Shown: positions 8,989 to 18,496, counted from the first letter of the stretch. The stretch is DNA of 38,193 nucleotides from Halothiobacillus sp. 15-55-196 (GCA_002282715.1 NCKC01000031.1:18618-56810), one strand, 5' to 3'. Made by a program: numbers and translations. The notes: generated by a model from the sequence alone, not told the origin.

Positions 8989-10956
8989 GTGAACACGGAA
9001 TCGGCAGACACACTGTCCACGACACCCGCGCCTTCAAAGCCCGGCACGCTGCAGGACGTCTTTGGTCAAAGCGGGGTGCTTGCTGCAGCGTTTAGTGGTT
9101 ATCAGCCGCGCGCGGGCCAGTTACAAATGGCCGAGATCATCCGCGACGCCATCGCCGATTCGCGCACGGTCGTGATCGAGGCAGGCACCGGGGTGGGCAA
9201 GACCTTCGGCTATCTCGCCCCGATTCTGCTCGCCGGACGCAAGGCGATCGTGTCCACCGGCACCAAGCATTTGCAGGATCAGATTTTTAGCCGCGACTTG
9301 CCGCAAATCAAGCAACTGATGGGTTCGACCACACGCACGGCACTGCTCAAAGGCCGCTCGAACTACCTGTGTCTGCACCGACTGGAACGCGCGATGAGCG
9401 AAGGTCGGCTCAAAAGCCCGGACTGGGTCACGGCGCTGCACACCATCTATGGCTGGAGCACACGCACACGCGACGGCGATATTGCCCGTTGCGATGCTGT
9501 CAGCGAAGAACATGGCATCTGGCCGCTCGTAACCTCCACCAATGAAAACTGTCTGGGCAAGGAATGCCCCGTCTTCGACGATTGCTTTGTGGTCAAGGCA
9601 CGCGAGGCAGCGCACGAGGCGGATCTGGTGGTCATCAATCATCACCTGTTCTGCGCCGATATTGCCATTCGCCAAAGCGGCTTTGCACAACTGTTACCTG
9701 AAGCGGATGTGGTGGTCTTGGATGAAGCCCATCAACTGCCGGAAATCGCCAGTCTGTTTTTCGGCTCGGCCCTCAGCAGCGGGCAGATGATCGATCTGTT
9801 GCGTGATATCGTGCGCGAGCAACAGGCCGAGGCGGTGGATATGACCGACCTGCTCGGTGTGCTGCATCAATTCGAATTAGCCATCGATCCCTGCGTTTCG
9901 GCGCTGAAAAATGCCCGCACCGACCGCATTGCCTGGCTGGAACTGCGTGAGGATAAAACCATTCAAGCGGCTTTCGATACGCTCGAAACCCGACTGGCCG
10001 ACCTGACCGCCGCGCTGGAAATCGCCGCGCCGCGAGGCAAGGGCCTGGCCAGTTGCCATGAACGCGCCATACAAATGCGCCAGTGGCTGTCGCATTTTCG
10101 CCGCAGCGAGGAAATCACAACCGAAGTCCGCTGGCTGGAACGCCGCGAGAAATCCTTCACGCTCAATATCACGCCGATGGATGCGGGTAAAACTTTCTCC
10201 GATGTGGTTGAAAGCCAGCCGCGTGCGTGGGTGTTTGCATCAGCCACGCTTGCCGCCGGTTCTGATTTTTCCCACTTCACCCGACGCTTGAATTTGAATC
10301 TCGCGCTGTGCCAGCAAACGCCCTCGCCGTTCGATTACCCGAATCAGGCGTTGATGTATCTGCCGCCCAATCCGCCCGACCCCAAAACCGATCCGGACTA
10401 CACGCTCAAGATTCTGCGTGCCGTGTTCCCGGTACTCAAGGCCAGCGGCGGGCGGGCCTTTTTGCTGTTCACCAGCCATCGAGAGCTGAAGAAGGCCGCC
10501 GATATTCTCGAAGGCAAACTACCTTTCCCGCTGTTCGTACAAGGCACGCAGGCCAAGGCGGCCTTGCTCGAACAATTCCGGCAATCGGGCAATGGCGTGT
10601 TGCTCGGCACGCAGAGTTTCTGGGAGGGCGTGGATGTACGCGGTGAGGCCTTGTCGGTCGTGATGATCGATCGCATCCCGTTCGCCTCGCCCGATGACCC
10701 GGTCCGCCGCGCTCGCGAGGCGCAAATCAAGGAATCGGGTCATTCACCATTCGCGGCCATGGCCTTGCCCGAAGCCATTATCACCTTCAAGCAGGGCGTT
10801 GGCCGGTTGATTCGTGATGTGACCGACCGCGGCGTGCTCGTGCTGTGTGATCCGCGCCTGCAACGCACCGGCTTCGGTCGACAAATACTGGATGCCCTCC
10901 CCCCCATGCGGCGTACGCAAAACATTGGCGAGATTCAGTCATTTTTTGAACAGTAG
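8989..10956 (+). CDS. yoaA: Iron-sulfur DNA helicase, DinG/XPD family (YoaA type)
   Basis: YoaA-type enzymes are ATP-dependent 5'-3' helicases of superfamily 2 linked to replication repair. The 655-residue product has Walker A AGTGVGKT with K71 and a DEAH box at 245-248. Four cysteines (C128, C188, C193, C199) lie at the positions that bind the 4Fe-4S cluster in this family. The C-terminal helicase motifs include GTQSFWEGVDVRG and QGVGRLIRD. The open frame extends back into the TPR gene, but GTG at 8989 is chosen because AGGA lies 8 nt upstream and residues after it fit the family length (E. coli YoaA is 636). It follows the TPR lipoprotein by 58 nt and is probably co-transcribed. Confidence 0.93.
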   Translation: MNTESADTLSTTPAPSKPGTLQDVFGQSGVLAAAFSGYQPRAGQLQMAEIIRDAIADSRTVVIEAGTGVGKTFGYLAPILLAGRKAIVSTGTKHLQDQIFSRDLPQIKQLMGSTTRTALLKGRSNYLCLHRLERAMSEGRLKSPDWVTALHTIYGWSTRTRDGDIARCDAVSEEHGIWPLVTSTNENCLGKECPVFDDCFVVKAREAAHEADLVVINHHLFCADIAIRQSGFAQLLPEADVVVLDEAHQLPEIASLFFGSALSSGQMIDLLRDIVREQQAEAVDMTDLLGVLHQFELAIDPCVSALKNARTDRIAWLELREDKTIQAAFDTLETRLADLTAALEIAAPRGKGLASCHERAIQMRQWLSHFRRSEEITTEVRWLERREKSFTLNITPMDAGKTFSDVVESQPRAWVFASATLAAGSDFSHFTRRLNLNLALCQQTPSPFDYPNQALMYLPPNPPDPKTDPDYTLKILRAVFPVLKASGGRAFLLFTSHRELKKAADILEGKLPFPLFVQGTQAKAALLEQFRQSGNGVLLGTQSFWEGVDVRGEALSVVMIDRIPFASPDDPVRRAREAQIKESGHSPFAAMALPEAIITFKQGVGRLIRDVTDRGVLVLCDPRLQRTGFGRQILDALPPMRRTQNIGEIQSFFEQ

Positions 10957-11049
10957 GCGCTCCCCCTTTGGAAAAGAGGAACGTGTATGAATTAGGGTGA
11001 CATTGTATTCACGCAGATACGGGCACACGCCCATCTTGCGCTATCATTT

Positions 11050-11067
11050 CAATGACTTATGTCATTG
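11050..11067. promoter_or_regulatory. 18-bp palindrome upstream of folD
   Basis: CAATGAC-TTAT-GTCATTG is a perfect inverted repeat with 7-bp arms around an A/T-rich centre. It could be a regulator-binding site, but no matching known operator is recognised. Confidence 0.3.
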
Positions 11068-11093
11068 ATCAGCAGGGAATCCGTGCCCTGCAC

Positions 11094-11123
11094 GGGAAGG
11101 TCTGCATTTGTGCAGACCTTCCC
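11094..11123. repeat. Strong hairpin upstream of folD
   Basis: GGGAAGGTCTGCA, a TTTG loop and TGCAGACCTTCCC form a perfect 13-bp stem. No T-run follows on either strand, so intrinsic termination is doubtful, though it could protect the 3' end of the yoaA message. Its core recurs at 102-125. Confidence 0.6.
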
Positions 11124-11231
11124 TGAGTAATATGAGCTCATACACAAAATTGAGTATATCAGTGGCTTCATGCGACAATTCAGACCCCGTTTTCCCCATG
11201 GCATCCAGCCAACCCACAGGGCACAAACCAC

Positions 11232-12092
11232 ATGACGGCACACATACTGGATGGTCGAGCGTTATCGGCCTCGCTGCAAACCGCATTCGCAGAAGAAATC
11301 ACCGCCGCTGCATCCAAGGGTATTCGCCCGCCGGGGCTTGCCGTGATTCAGGTGGGCGTTGACCCCGCATCCAGCGTCTATGTGGCGAACAAGCGCAAAA
11401 CCTGCGAAAAAATCGGCATGTATTCCGTTTCCAAGGATCTTGCCGCAGACATCTCCCAAGCCGAACTGAACGCACTGGTCGATCAGTACAACGCCGATCC
11501 GGCCATTGATGGCATTCTGGTTCAGCTTCCGCTGCCCGCCCATCTCAGTGCTGCAGAAATCATCGAGCGCATTCACCCAAGCAAGGATGTCGATGGCTTT
11601 CACCCGGAGAATATCGGCAAACTCGCGATTCGCCAACCGGCGCTGCGCCCCTGCACGCCCTTTGGTGTGATGAAGCTGCTCGAAACAGCAAAGGTGGATT
11701 TATACGGCATGGAAGCGGTCGTCGTGGGCGCCTCCAACATCGTCGGCCGCCCCATGGCGCTGGAACTGCTGCTGGCAGGCGCGACCGTCACCGTGACCCA
11801 CCGTTTCACCCGTGATCTTGAGGCGCATGTGCGCCGCGCGGATTTGCTCGTCGTCGCGGCAGGCAAGCCCGGTTTGGTGCGTGGCGACTGGATCAAGCCC
11901 GGCGCGATCGTCGTCGATGTCGGCATTCACCGACAAGAAGACGGCAGACTGTGCGGTGATGTCGATTTTGCCGCTGCCGCCGAACGCGCTGCGTGGATCA
12001 CACCGGTGCCCGGTGGTGTCGGCCCCATGACCATCGCCATGCTGATGCACAACACCGTGCAATCCTGGCGCGAGCGGGTGGCCTGCTCTTGA
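11232..12092 (+). CDS. folD: Methylenetetrahydrofolate dehydrogenase / cyclohydrolase
   Basis: FolD interconverts 5,10-methylene-, methenyl- and 10-formyl-tetrahydrofolate using NADP, supplying one-carbon units. The 286-residue product has the family length. Visible signatures are YVANKRK with the catalytic Lys at 54, [22 protein letters not shown], the Rossmann-type [15 protein letters not shown], and the C-terminal [10 protein letters not shown]. The ATG at 11232 gives the expected N-terminus. Its stop codon overlaps the start of the RNase T gene. This places a folate enzyme about 2.4 kb from metE, which uses a folate methyl donor, but the two are not in one operon. Confidence 0.97.
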   Translation: MTAHILDGRALSASLQTAFAEEITAAASKGIRPPGLAVIQVGVDPASSVYVANKRKTCEKIGMYSVSKDLAADISQAELNALVDQYNADPAIDGILVQLPLPAHLSAAEIIERIHPSKDVDGFHPENIGKLAIRQPALRPCTPFGVMKLLETAKVDLYGMEAVVVGASNIVGRPMALELLLAGATVTVTHRFTRDLEAHVRRADLLVVAAGKPGLVRGDWIKPGAIVVDVGIHRQEDGRLCGDVDFAAAAERAAWITPVPGGVGPMTIAMLMHNTVQSWRERVACS

Positions 12093-12829
12093 GTAATCAA
12101 AGCTTGAGTGGCCCGAACCCTGTGCAACAGGACACGCCCGACTTCACCGAGATTGCCACGGCGCTCACCACATCCAAAAAAAACGACTGGAACATCGCGC
12201 GACGCTTTCGTGGCTTTATGCCAGTGGTCGTCGATGTTGAAACCGGTGGTTTGAATCCACAAACCGATGCCCTGCTCGAACTGGCCGCCGTGCTGCTGGA
12301 TGTCGATGCCAACGGCAAGATCATTCCTGTCGATCGCATCCAGATTCATGTGCAACCGTTTGCGGGGGCAAACCTCAACCCCACGTCGATGAAAATAAAC
12401 GGCATCGATATCAATCATCCGTTTCGCGGCGCGGTGGACGAAACCGAAGCGCTCAAAGAATTTTTCCAGCCGATTCGTCAGCGCGTCAAAATGAACGGCG
12501 CACGGCGGGCGGTGCTGGTCGGCCACAATGCGGCATTCGACCTCGCAGTCATCAACGCCGCCTGTGAACGCACGGGAAATAAAAAGAATCCATTCCACCC
12601 CTTCTCGACCTTCGACACCGTGACCCTATCGGCACTGGCCGTCGGTGAAACGGTGCTCGCCAAAGCGCTGGAGGCAATCGGCCTGGAATGGGACAGCCAA
12701 CAGGCCCACGGTGCACTCTACGATGCCGAACAAACCGCCGAGCTGTTCTGCCGCATCGTCAACAACTTCTCCACCAGCAGCGGCCGCGCCGCCATGCGCA
12801 CGCCGAACCCGGTCAATCCCACAAAATAA
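12089..12829 (+). CDS. rnt: Ribonuclease T (DEDD exonuclease)
   Basis: RNase T trims the 3' ends of tRNA and other stable RNAs. Exo I is seen as VVVDVETGG with D49 and E51, Exo II as [15 protein letters not shown], and Exo III as [14 protein letters not shown]. The family-specific [13 protein letters not shown] is also present. A TTG at 12089 overlaps the folD stop (TTGA), giving 246 residues. That is about 30 longer than the E. coli enzyme, with a non-conserved head before RFRGF. Later starts (GTG 12122 or even ATG 12219) are possible, though the last would cut into the conserved head. The overlap suggests translational coupling to folD. Confidence 0.9.
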   Translation: MSNQSLSGPNPVQQDTPDFTEIATALTTSKKNDWNIARRFRGFMPVVVDVETGGLNPQTDALLELAAVLLDVDANGKIIPVDRIQIHVQPFAGANLNPTSMKINGIDINHPFRGAVDETEALKEFFQPIRQRVKMNGARRAVLVGHNAAFDLAVINAACERTGNKKNPFHPFSTFDTVTLSALAVGETVLAKALEAIGLEWDSQQAHGALYDAEQTAELFCRIVNNFSTSSGRAAMRTPNPVNPTK

Positions 12830-12958
12830 CGGCCACACGATTGATGAACTAAGCTCTTATCTGGATTGTTCCTGCATCCAAAGGGCGCTGTTCTTCGTAC
12901 ATACCTGCGTCCATGCCCGTCTCTTAGTGCGTTCGTTTTATTCTTATGGATAGTTTTG

Positions 12959-13876
12959 ATGAAAAAACCCTGGTGGTCTGTACTGATTATTCTATCGCTC
13001 TCATTTGGTCTGCAGGGTTGCTCCGGGGTGACCATACTTAACACCTTATCGCCGCGCGATGGTGTGCAGGTGACCCGCTCGATTCTGTTTGATCGCCAGC
13101 ATCAATTAAAATTGGATGTTTACCAACCGACAAATGCGCATGCGGCACCGGTGATCGTGTTTTTCTGGGGCGGTCGGTGGGAAGATGGTGATAAGTCGAT
13201 GTATCGTTTCGTGGGCGCAGAGCTTGCCAGCAAAGGCTTTGTCGTGGTCATCCCCAATTATCGGCTGTATCCCGAAGTCACTTTCCCGGCCTTTGTGAAC
13301 GACTCGGCCAAAGCCGTGGCGTGGACCCACGAACACATCAGCCAGTACGGTGGCAGTACCAGCAAAATCGTGCTGATGGGGCATTCCGCCGGTGCCTACA
13401 ATGCGGCGATGTTGGCTCTGGACCCGGCTTACCTTCATGCCGTGGGTGGTTCGCGTCAATGGATTCGGGGCATGATCGGCCTGGGCGGCCCGTATGATTT
13501 CCTGCCCTTGGTCGAGCCCGACCTCAAAGCCATTTTCGGCCCACCCAGCCAATACCCCGTCACCCAGCCCATTCACTGGGCAGATGGCAGCAACCCACCC
13601 ATGCTGCTGATCGAGAGCCGTGCCGACACGATCGTCTACCCGAAAAACACCCGTAATCTATATGCCAAAATCAAGGAGAACGGTGGGCCGGTCGAAAAAT
13701 TCATGGTGGATGATTTAAGCCATCCCATGCTGATCGGCGTGGTTTCCAATGTGCTGTCGTCTCAATCGCCTATCTTGCAAAAAATCGTCTCGTTTGCAGA
13801 TCGCGTGACATCGGAAAACCAGGTACACCAAGGCGATGGATCATCCGATCCGCTCGCTGTTACGGTTCATCCTTGA
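12959..13876 (+). CDS. Alpha/beta-hydrolase lipoprotein (esterase-like)
   Basis: The 305-residue product has a lipoprotein signal with Cys at 21 (LQGC). An alpha/beta hydrolase of the carboxylesterase/formamidase type follows. The nucleophile elbow is GHSAGAY with S143, the likely acid is the Asp in ESRADTIVYP, and the likely base is the His in DDLSHPM. The oxyanion segment reads VFFWGGRWEDG instead of the usual HGGG, keeping the two glycines but not the His. It is probably an envelope-anchored esterase; the substrate is unknown. ATG 12959 is chosen because it begins the signal peptide, although the ribosome site is weak. It follows rnt after 129 nt with no recognised feature. Confidence 0.75.
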   Translation: MKKPWWSVLIILSLSFGLQGCSGVTILNTLSPRDGVQVTRSILFDRQHQLKLDVYQPTNAHAAPVIVFFWGGRWEDGDKSMYRFVGAELASKGFVVVIPNYRLYPEVTFPAFVNDSAKAVAWTHEHISQYGGSTSKIVLMGHSAGAYNAAMLALDPAYLHAVGGSRQWIRGMIGLGGPYDFLPLVEPDLKAIFGPPSQYPVTQPIHWADGSNPPMLLIESRADTIVYPKNTRNLYAKIKENGGPVEKFMVDDLSHPMLIGVVSNVLSSQSPILQKIVSFADRVTSENQVHQGDGSSDPLAVTVHP

Positions 13877-13962
13877 TGATGATTTTGCGTGTTTTGAGTG
13901 GGCCGCAGACATCTGAATACAAAAGGCTGTCTACCGAATATAGAACGGCCAAAAAATCGACT

Positions 13963-14313
13963 TTAAAGCAAGTTCACACCAAAACGTCGCATCACCAGCG
14001 CAAACACCCCGAAAATCACCATGGTCAGAACAATGCAGACGATGAGTGTCGGCCAGAAACCGATGCGCTGCAACAAGGCTGGGAAAACCAGAAACATCGG
14101 CAAGGTCGGAATCACATACCAGAAGGTATACCAGGCGTGATTGGCGATTTTTTCTTCGGACTGCTGCCCGACATGCAGCCAGATCAAGGCCATGATGGTC
14201 ACCAGCGGTAACGCGCCGAGCAAGCCGCCGAGCTTGTCACTGCGTTTGGCCATTTCGGATACAAGAATGATCACCCCGGCCGTGACCAGATACTTCGTTA
14301 TCAACCAACCCAT
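13963..14313 (-). CDS. DUF3147-type inner-membrane protein
   Basis: The 116-residue protein has four predicted membrane helices (~2-20, 28-46, 60-80, 86-108). The segment SEMAKRSDKLGGLLGALPLVTIMALIW is typical of the DUF3147 family, whose function is not known. An upstream ATG at 14385 is in frame, but ATG 14313 is preferred because GGAG lies 8 nt before it and it matches the usual family start. The gene converges on the esterase gene and diverges from metE. Confidence 0.75.
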   Translation of the reverse strand: MGWLITKYLVTAGVIILVSEMAKRSDKLGGLLGALPLVTIMALIWLHVGQQSEEKIANHAWYTFWYVIPTLPMFLVFPALLQRIGFWPTLIVCIVLTMVIFGVFALVMRRFGVNLL

Positions 14314-14447
14314 TTCAAACACTCCATAACCTGTTGTGAATGATCCGAAGACAAACAGTCCGATTGACTGGCTCGCAGACTTCATGCTTTGAATTCATCA
14401 TTTAATACAAATATCATCAACCAAAATCATTTTTAGTTCACGTATCG

Positions 14448-14460
14448 TGAATATCGTTAA
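14448..14460 (+). promoter_or_regulatory. Candidate MetR box upstream of metE
   Basis: TGAA-TATCG-TTAA matches the MetR consensus TGAANNNNNTTCA at all but one fixed position, 30 nt before the metE start. It overlaps a separate perfect palindrome, TTCACG-TAT-CGTGAA (14437-14451). No metR gene is in the window; the LysR gene at 20565 does not look like MetR. Confidence 0.4.
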
Positions 14461-14490
14461 TCATACACGCCACTTTACGGAATTAATGAC

Positions 14491-16776
14491 ATGAGTACTT
14501 CATCTAACATCACCACACATACCCTGGGGTTTCCCCGCATTGGCGAACGCCGCGCACTCAAGTGGGCACTGGAATCGCACTGGCGGGGCGAATCGTCTGC
14601 CCAAGCGCTGCAAGCGACCGCAAAAAGCGTGCGCGCGCAAACATTTCACGCCCACAAAGAGGCTGGTATCACCCATCCGCCCGTCGGCGACTTTTCATTT
14701 TACGACCACATGGCCGACACCGCCCTGTTGTTCGGGCAAGTGCCACACCGGTTCGGCAGCACGGCCAACACGCTGGAGAACCTGTTCACCCTCGGGCGCG
14801 GCAAAAATGTCGCTGGGCAGAACATCGCCCCGCTGGCGATGAAAAAATGGTTCAACAGCAACTATCACTACCTGGTTCCGGAGCTGGAGGCGGATCAGCC
14901 CATCGCGCTGGATACCGCACGCTATCTTGATCTCGTGCGCGAGGCGTTGGCGGCGAATCCGGCGGCCAAGCCTGTTCTGGTCGGTCCGCTGACCTTCCTC
15001 TATCTGAGCCGCGGTCTGGATGAAGCCGGCAGGCTCGCCAAGGCCGAAGCGCTGGCCGCCGGGTATCAATTGCTATTGAACGATCTCAAAGCCCTCGGTG
15101 TTGCCTGGGTGCAAATCGACGAGCCCATTTTGACACTTGATCTGCCTGCTGACTGGCTGCAAGCCTTCGAACCGACCTATCACCGCCTGAAAGTACCCGG
15201 CATCAAGCTGCTCTTGACGACTTATTTCGGCGATTTGAACGGCAATGTGACGCTCGCCGCCAATCTGCCGGTGGATGGCCTGCACATTGATGCGACGATG
15301 ACGCGCGATCTGATTGCCGTGGCCGACCGCCTGCCGGATTACAAAGTGCTTTCCGTCGGCATTCTCGATGGGCGCTCGATCTGGCGTGCCGATCTGACGC
15401 CTATGTTGCAGCGATTGGCGCCCGTGTATGCCCGCCTGAAGGAACGCCTGTGGCTCGCCCCGTCCTGCTCCTTGCTGCATCTTCCGCTGGACGCCACCTT
15501 CGAGACAAAACTCCCGGAGTTTCTGCGCAATAACTTAAGCTATGCCCGACAAAAACTCACCGAACTGAATCTGCTGGCCAGAGGACTGAGCGACGGTTGG
15601 GACAGCATCGCCCTGGAACTCAATCAGGCGGCTTCGGCCCGCGCCGAACTCGACCGCCAGCCGGGTCGCAATTCATCCACCGTGCGGGCCAAGACAGAGG
15701 CGATTGCCGCAACCGAGCCTAACCGCAGTGAAGCGTTCGCAGCGCGTGCCGCGGCACAGCAGGCACGTTTCAACCTGCCGCTGCTGCCGACCACGACCAT
15801 CGGTTCTTTCCCGCAGACACATGAAATCCGTGCGGCACGCAAGGCCTTCAAGAACCGGGAACTTTCCGAGGAACAATACGAATCCAGCATGAAGGCTGAA
15901 ATCTGCCATGTGATCGAGACTCAGGAAAAGATTGGTCTGGATGTGCTGGTGCATGGCGAAGCCGAACGCAACGACATGGTCGAATACTTCGGCGAGCAGC
16001 TCGATGGCTTTGCCTTCACCCAGGAAGGCTGGGTGCAGTCCTACGGTTCGCGTTGCGTCAAACCGCCCATTATCTGGGGCGATGTGCAACGCAGCCGCCC
16101 GATGACGGTAGCGTGGGCACGCTATGCACAATCACTGAGCCAGCGCCCGGTCAAGGGCATGTTGACCGGCCCGGTGACGATTCTGTTCTGGTCGTTCGTG
16201 CGCGATGATCTTTCCCGCGAGGCCGTGTGCTACCAGATTGCCGAGGCATTACGACAGGAGATCAACGATCTGGCTGACGCAGGTATCGGCATGATTCAGG
16301 TCGATGAACCCGCGTTCCGCGAGGGTTTGCCGCTGCGCAAAAAAGATTGGAGCGTCTACCTCGCCTGGGCCGTGCGGTCCTTCAAGCACGCCGTGGCGGA
16401 TGCGCCGAAAGACGTCCAGATCCATACCCACATGTGTTACAGCGAATTCAATGACATCATCGAAGCGATTGCCGCGCTGGATGCGGACGTGATCACCATC
16501 GAAACCACGCGTTCGAACATGAAACTGCTGGATGCCTTTTCGGACTTCCACTACCCCAATGCCATCGGGCCCGGTATCTACGATATTCATGCGCCGCAGA
16601 TTCCGACTGTGGAAGAGATCGAACCGCGCGTTCGACTCGCACTGGAAAAAATTCCGGCCGAACGTTTATGGATCAACCCCGATTGCGGCCTGAAAACCCG
16701 CACCTGGGCGGAAGTGATCCCTTCTCTGGAGGCCATGGTTGCGGTGGCCCGCAAATTGAGAAAAGAACTCGGCTGA
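14491..16776 (+). CDS. metE: Cobalamin-independent methionine synthase
   Basis: MetE transfers a methyl group from 5-methyltetrahydropteroyl-polyglutamate to homocysteine, the last step of methionine synthesis. The 761-residue product has the duplicated-barrel layout. The N-terminal half begins TLGFPRIGERRALKWALE, and the C-terminal half begins TTTIGSFPQTHEIR. The zinc ligands H647 and C649 (in HTHMCYSEF), E671 and C732 (in NPDCGLKTRTW) are all present, offset by six from E. coli. The ATG at 14491 gives the standard N-terminus. A strong terminator follows within 25 nt, so the gene is monocistronic. Confidence 0.98.
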   Translation: MSTSSNITTHTLGFPRIGERRALKWALESHWRGESSAQALQATAKSVRAQTFHAHKEAGITHPPVGDFSFYDHMADTALLFGQVPHRFGSTANTLENLFTLGRGKNVAGQNIAPLAMKKWFNSNYHYLVPELEADQPIALDTARYLDLVREALAANPAAKPVLVGPLTFLYLSRGLDEAGRLAKAEALAAGYQLLLNDLKALGVAWVQIDEPILTLDLPADWLQAFEPTYHRLKVPGIKLLLTTYFGDLNGNVTLAANLPVDGLHIDATMTRDLIAVADRLPDYKVLSVGILDGRSIWRADLTPMLQRLAPVYARLKERLWLAPSCSLLHLPLDATFETKLPEFLRNNLSYARQKLTELNLLARGLSDGWDSIALELNQAASARAELDRQPGRNSSTVRAKTEAIAATEPNRSEAFAARAAAQQARFNLPLLPTTTIGSFPQTHEIRAARKAFKNRELSEEQYESSMKAEICHVIETQEKIGLDVLVHGEAERNDMVEYFGEQLDGFAFTQEGWVQSYGSRCVKPPIIWGDVQRSRPMTVAWARYAQSLSQRPVKGMLTGPVTILFWSFVRDDLSREAVCYQIAEALRQEINDLADAGIGMIQVDEPAFREGLPLRKKDWSVYLAWAVRSFKHAVADAPKDVQIHTHMCYSEFNDIIEAIAALDADVITIETTRSNMKLLDAFSDFHYPNAIGPGIYDIHAPQIPTVEEIEPRVRLALEKIPAERLWINPDCGLKTRTWAEVIPSLEAMVAVARKLRKELG

Positions 16777-16800
16777 TCAACCGGAAGGACACCCCCAGCA

Positions 16801-16834
16801 AAAAGCCCCGCCGAATCCTCGACGGGGCTTTTTG
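16801..16834 (+). terminator. Intrinsic terminator after metE
   Basis: AAAAAGCCCCG and CGGGGCTTTTT flank a short loop. The A-run before and T-run after make it usable in both directions. Confidence 0.9.
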
Positions 16835-16866
16835 CTTGTGCAAACTGTGGCTGAAATCTGACTTGC

Positions 16867-17019
16867 GGGTACCTCGAAAAACCCCATCCTTGGGATTTTT
16901 CGAGGACGTTCTTCGCGGGAAACCCGCGACAAACTCACGCTATTTCAATCGCTTACGCGATTGCGCGGCACCACGTCCATGTGGTGCATGGGCACCTCGA
17001 AAGGTTTTTCGAGGTGCCC
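16867..17019. repeat. Family 2 composite element: chain of five hairpins
   Basis: Five consecutive inverted repeats fill this interval. They are CCTCGAAAAA with TTTTTCGAGG (16872-16905), TCGCGGG with CCCGCGA (16913-16929), CAATCGC with GCGATTG (16946-16963), GCACCAC with GTGGTGC (16968-16987), and GGGCACCTCGAAA with TTTTTCGAGGTGCCC (16990-17019). The outer ones carry the family 2 end sequence. The last ends exactly at the base before the phoH stop codon, so it can fold in the tail of the phoH message. Confidence 0.75.
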
Positions 17020-18450
17020 TTACAGCACTTCCGCCGCATGTTCGGCCAAGCGTGAACGCTCGCCGCGCGCCAGCGTGATGTGCGCACCGTGCGGCCAGCC
17101 TTTGAAGCGATCAACCACAAAGGTCAAACCGGACGAGGTTTCGGTCAGATACGGCGTATCGATTTGCGCCACGTTGCCCAGACAGACCATTTTCGTGCCC
17201 GGGCCCGCCCGTGTAATCAAGGTACGCATCTGCTTGGCGGTAAGGTTCTGCGCTTCGTCGATAATGACGAACTTGTTCTGAAAGGTGCGCCCGCGCATGA
17301 AATTGAGAGAGCGGATCTTGATTCGCGATCGCAACAGGTCGTTGGTGGCCGCACGCTCCCAACTGCCGCCCTCGCTCCTCGCGTCGGTTTTCGAAAGCAC
17401 TTCAAGGTTATCCATCAATGCACCCATCCACGGTGTCATTTTTTCCTCTTCGGTGCCCGGGAGGAAACCAATATCTTCGCCCACCGGAATCGTAACCCGC
17501 GTCATGATGATCTCACTGTACCGGTTTTTTTCCAATGTGAGCGCCAGCGCCGCCGCCAGAGTCAACAGCGTCTTGCCGGTACCCGCCTGACCCAGCAAGG
17601 TCACGAAATCCACTTCGGGGTCCATCAGATGATTCAGAGCAAAACTCTGCTCGCGATTGCGTGCCGTGATGCCCCAGACCGATTGCCGTTCGTGCTGAAA
17701 ATTAATCGCACTCTCGACCACAGCCGAACCGTCGGCCGCGAGCTCACGCACGATGCCGGAAAACGGCGTTGCTCCCTCGATGAACACGCACAGATTGACA
17801 TACCATTCGGCCGTTTGCGGGCCATGCACCCGATAGAATGCCCGCCCTTCTTCCTGCCAGGATTCCAGCGCCTTACCGTGATTGTCCCAAAAATCATCGG
17901 TCAACTGCACGACCCCGCTGTGCAGCAGCGAAACGTCATCCAGTACCTGATCGTTATGGTAATCCTCGGCCTTGAGGCCCAAGGCGGTCGCCTTGATCCG
18001 CAGATTGATGTCTTTAGACACCAGAATGACATCGCGATCCTTGATTCGATGACGCAATGCCAGAGTGACGCCCAGAATCTGGTTATCCGGACGACCGCCG
18101 GGCATGTTTGCGGGCAGTTCAATCGACTCGTTCTGGGTTTGCAGGAACAGACGCCCCACTTCCGAAGACCGCTCGTTGTTTTTCGACAGCAACGGGCTCT
18201 GTATCGGTAAGCCCTGATTGATGTTGTCCAGATCCGCATCCTGCAACAAATCGTCGAGAAAACGACTGACCTGACGCACATTGCGCGCCGTTTCACTGGT
18301 GCCTTTCTTACCATTATCCAGCTCTTCGATGACCATCATCGGCAGATAAATGTCGTGTTCCATAAAGCGGAAAATGGACGTCGGATCATGCATCAGTACG
18401 TTCGTATCCAACACAAACAGGCACTTTCTCTGGCGCGTGTTGTTAATCAT
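17020..18450 (-). CDS. PhoH-family PIN-ATPase (YlaK/PhoH2 type)
   Basis: The 476-residue protein fuses an N-terminal PIN nuclease domain (FVLDTNVLMHDP, residues ~11-22, with further acidic residues at EELD) to a C-terminal PhoH ATPase. The ATPase shows Walker A LLGQAGTGKTLLT and Walker B FVIIDEAQNLT. This architecture is known as PhoH2, an RNA-cleaving helicase-like protein; its cellular targets are poorly known. ATG 18450 gives the full PIN motif, with GGGAGG about 10 nt upstream. It lies 46 nt after bcp on the same strand, suggesting a gcvR-bcp-phoH transcript. The stop codon abuts the hairpin chain at 16867-17019. Confidence 0.9.
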   Translation of the reverse strand: MINNTRQRKCLFVLDTNVLMHDPTSIFRFMEHDIYLPMMVIEELDNGKKGTSETARNVRQVSRFLDDLLQDADLDNINQGLPIQSPLLSKNNERSSEVGRLFLQTQNESIELPANMPGGRPDNQILGVTLALRHRIKDRDVILVSKDINLRIKATALGLKAEDYHNDQVLDDVSLLHSGVVQLTDDFWDNHGKALESWQEEGRAFYRVHGPQTAEWYVNLCVFIEGATPFSGIVRELAADGSAVVESAINFQHERQSVWGITARNREQSFALNHLMDPEVDFVTLLGQAGTGKTLLTLAAALALTLEKNRYSEIIMTRVTIPVGEDIGFLPGTEEEKMTPWMGALMDNLEVLSKTDARSEGGSWERAATNDLLRSRIKIRSLNFMRGRTFQNKFVIIDEAQNLTAKQMRTLITRAGPGTKMVCLGNVAQIDTPYLTETSSGLTFVVDRFKGWPHGAHITLARGERSRLAEHAAEVL

Positions 18451-18496
18451 CGACTACTCGGCCTCCCAGGCTGCTGACAAGAAGAAAAATCCACGT

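Noticed and set aside
17080..18210. 376-codon plus-strand frame opposite phoH
   Set aside because: It lies wholly within phoH, whose PIN and ATPase motifs are clear; no own start signal.
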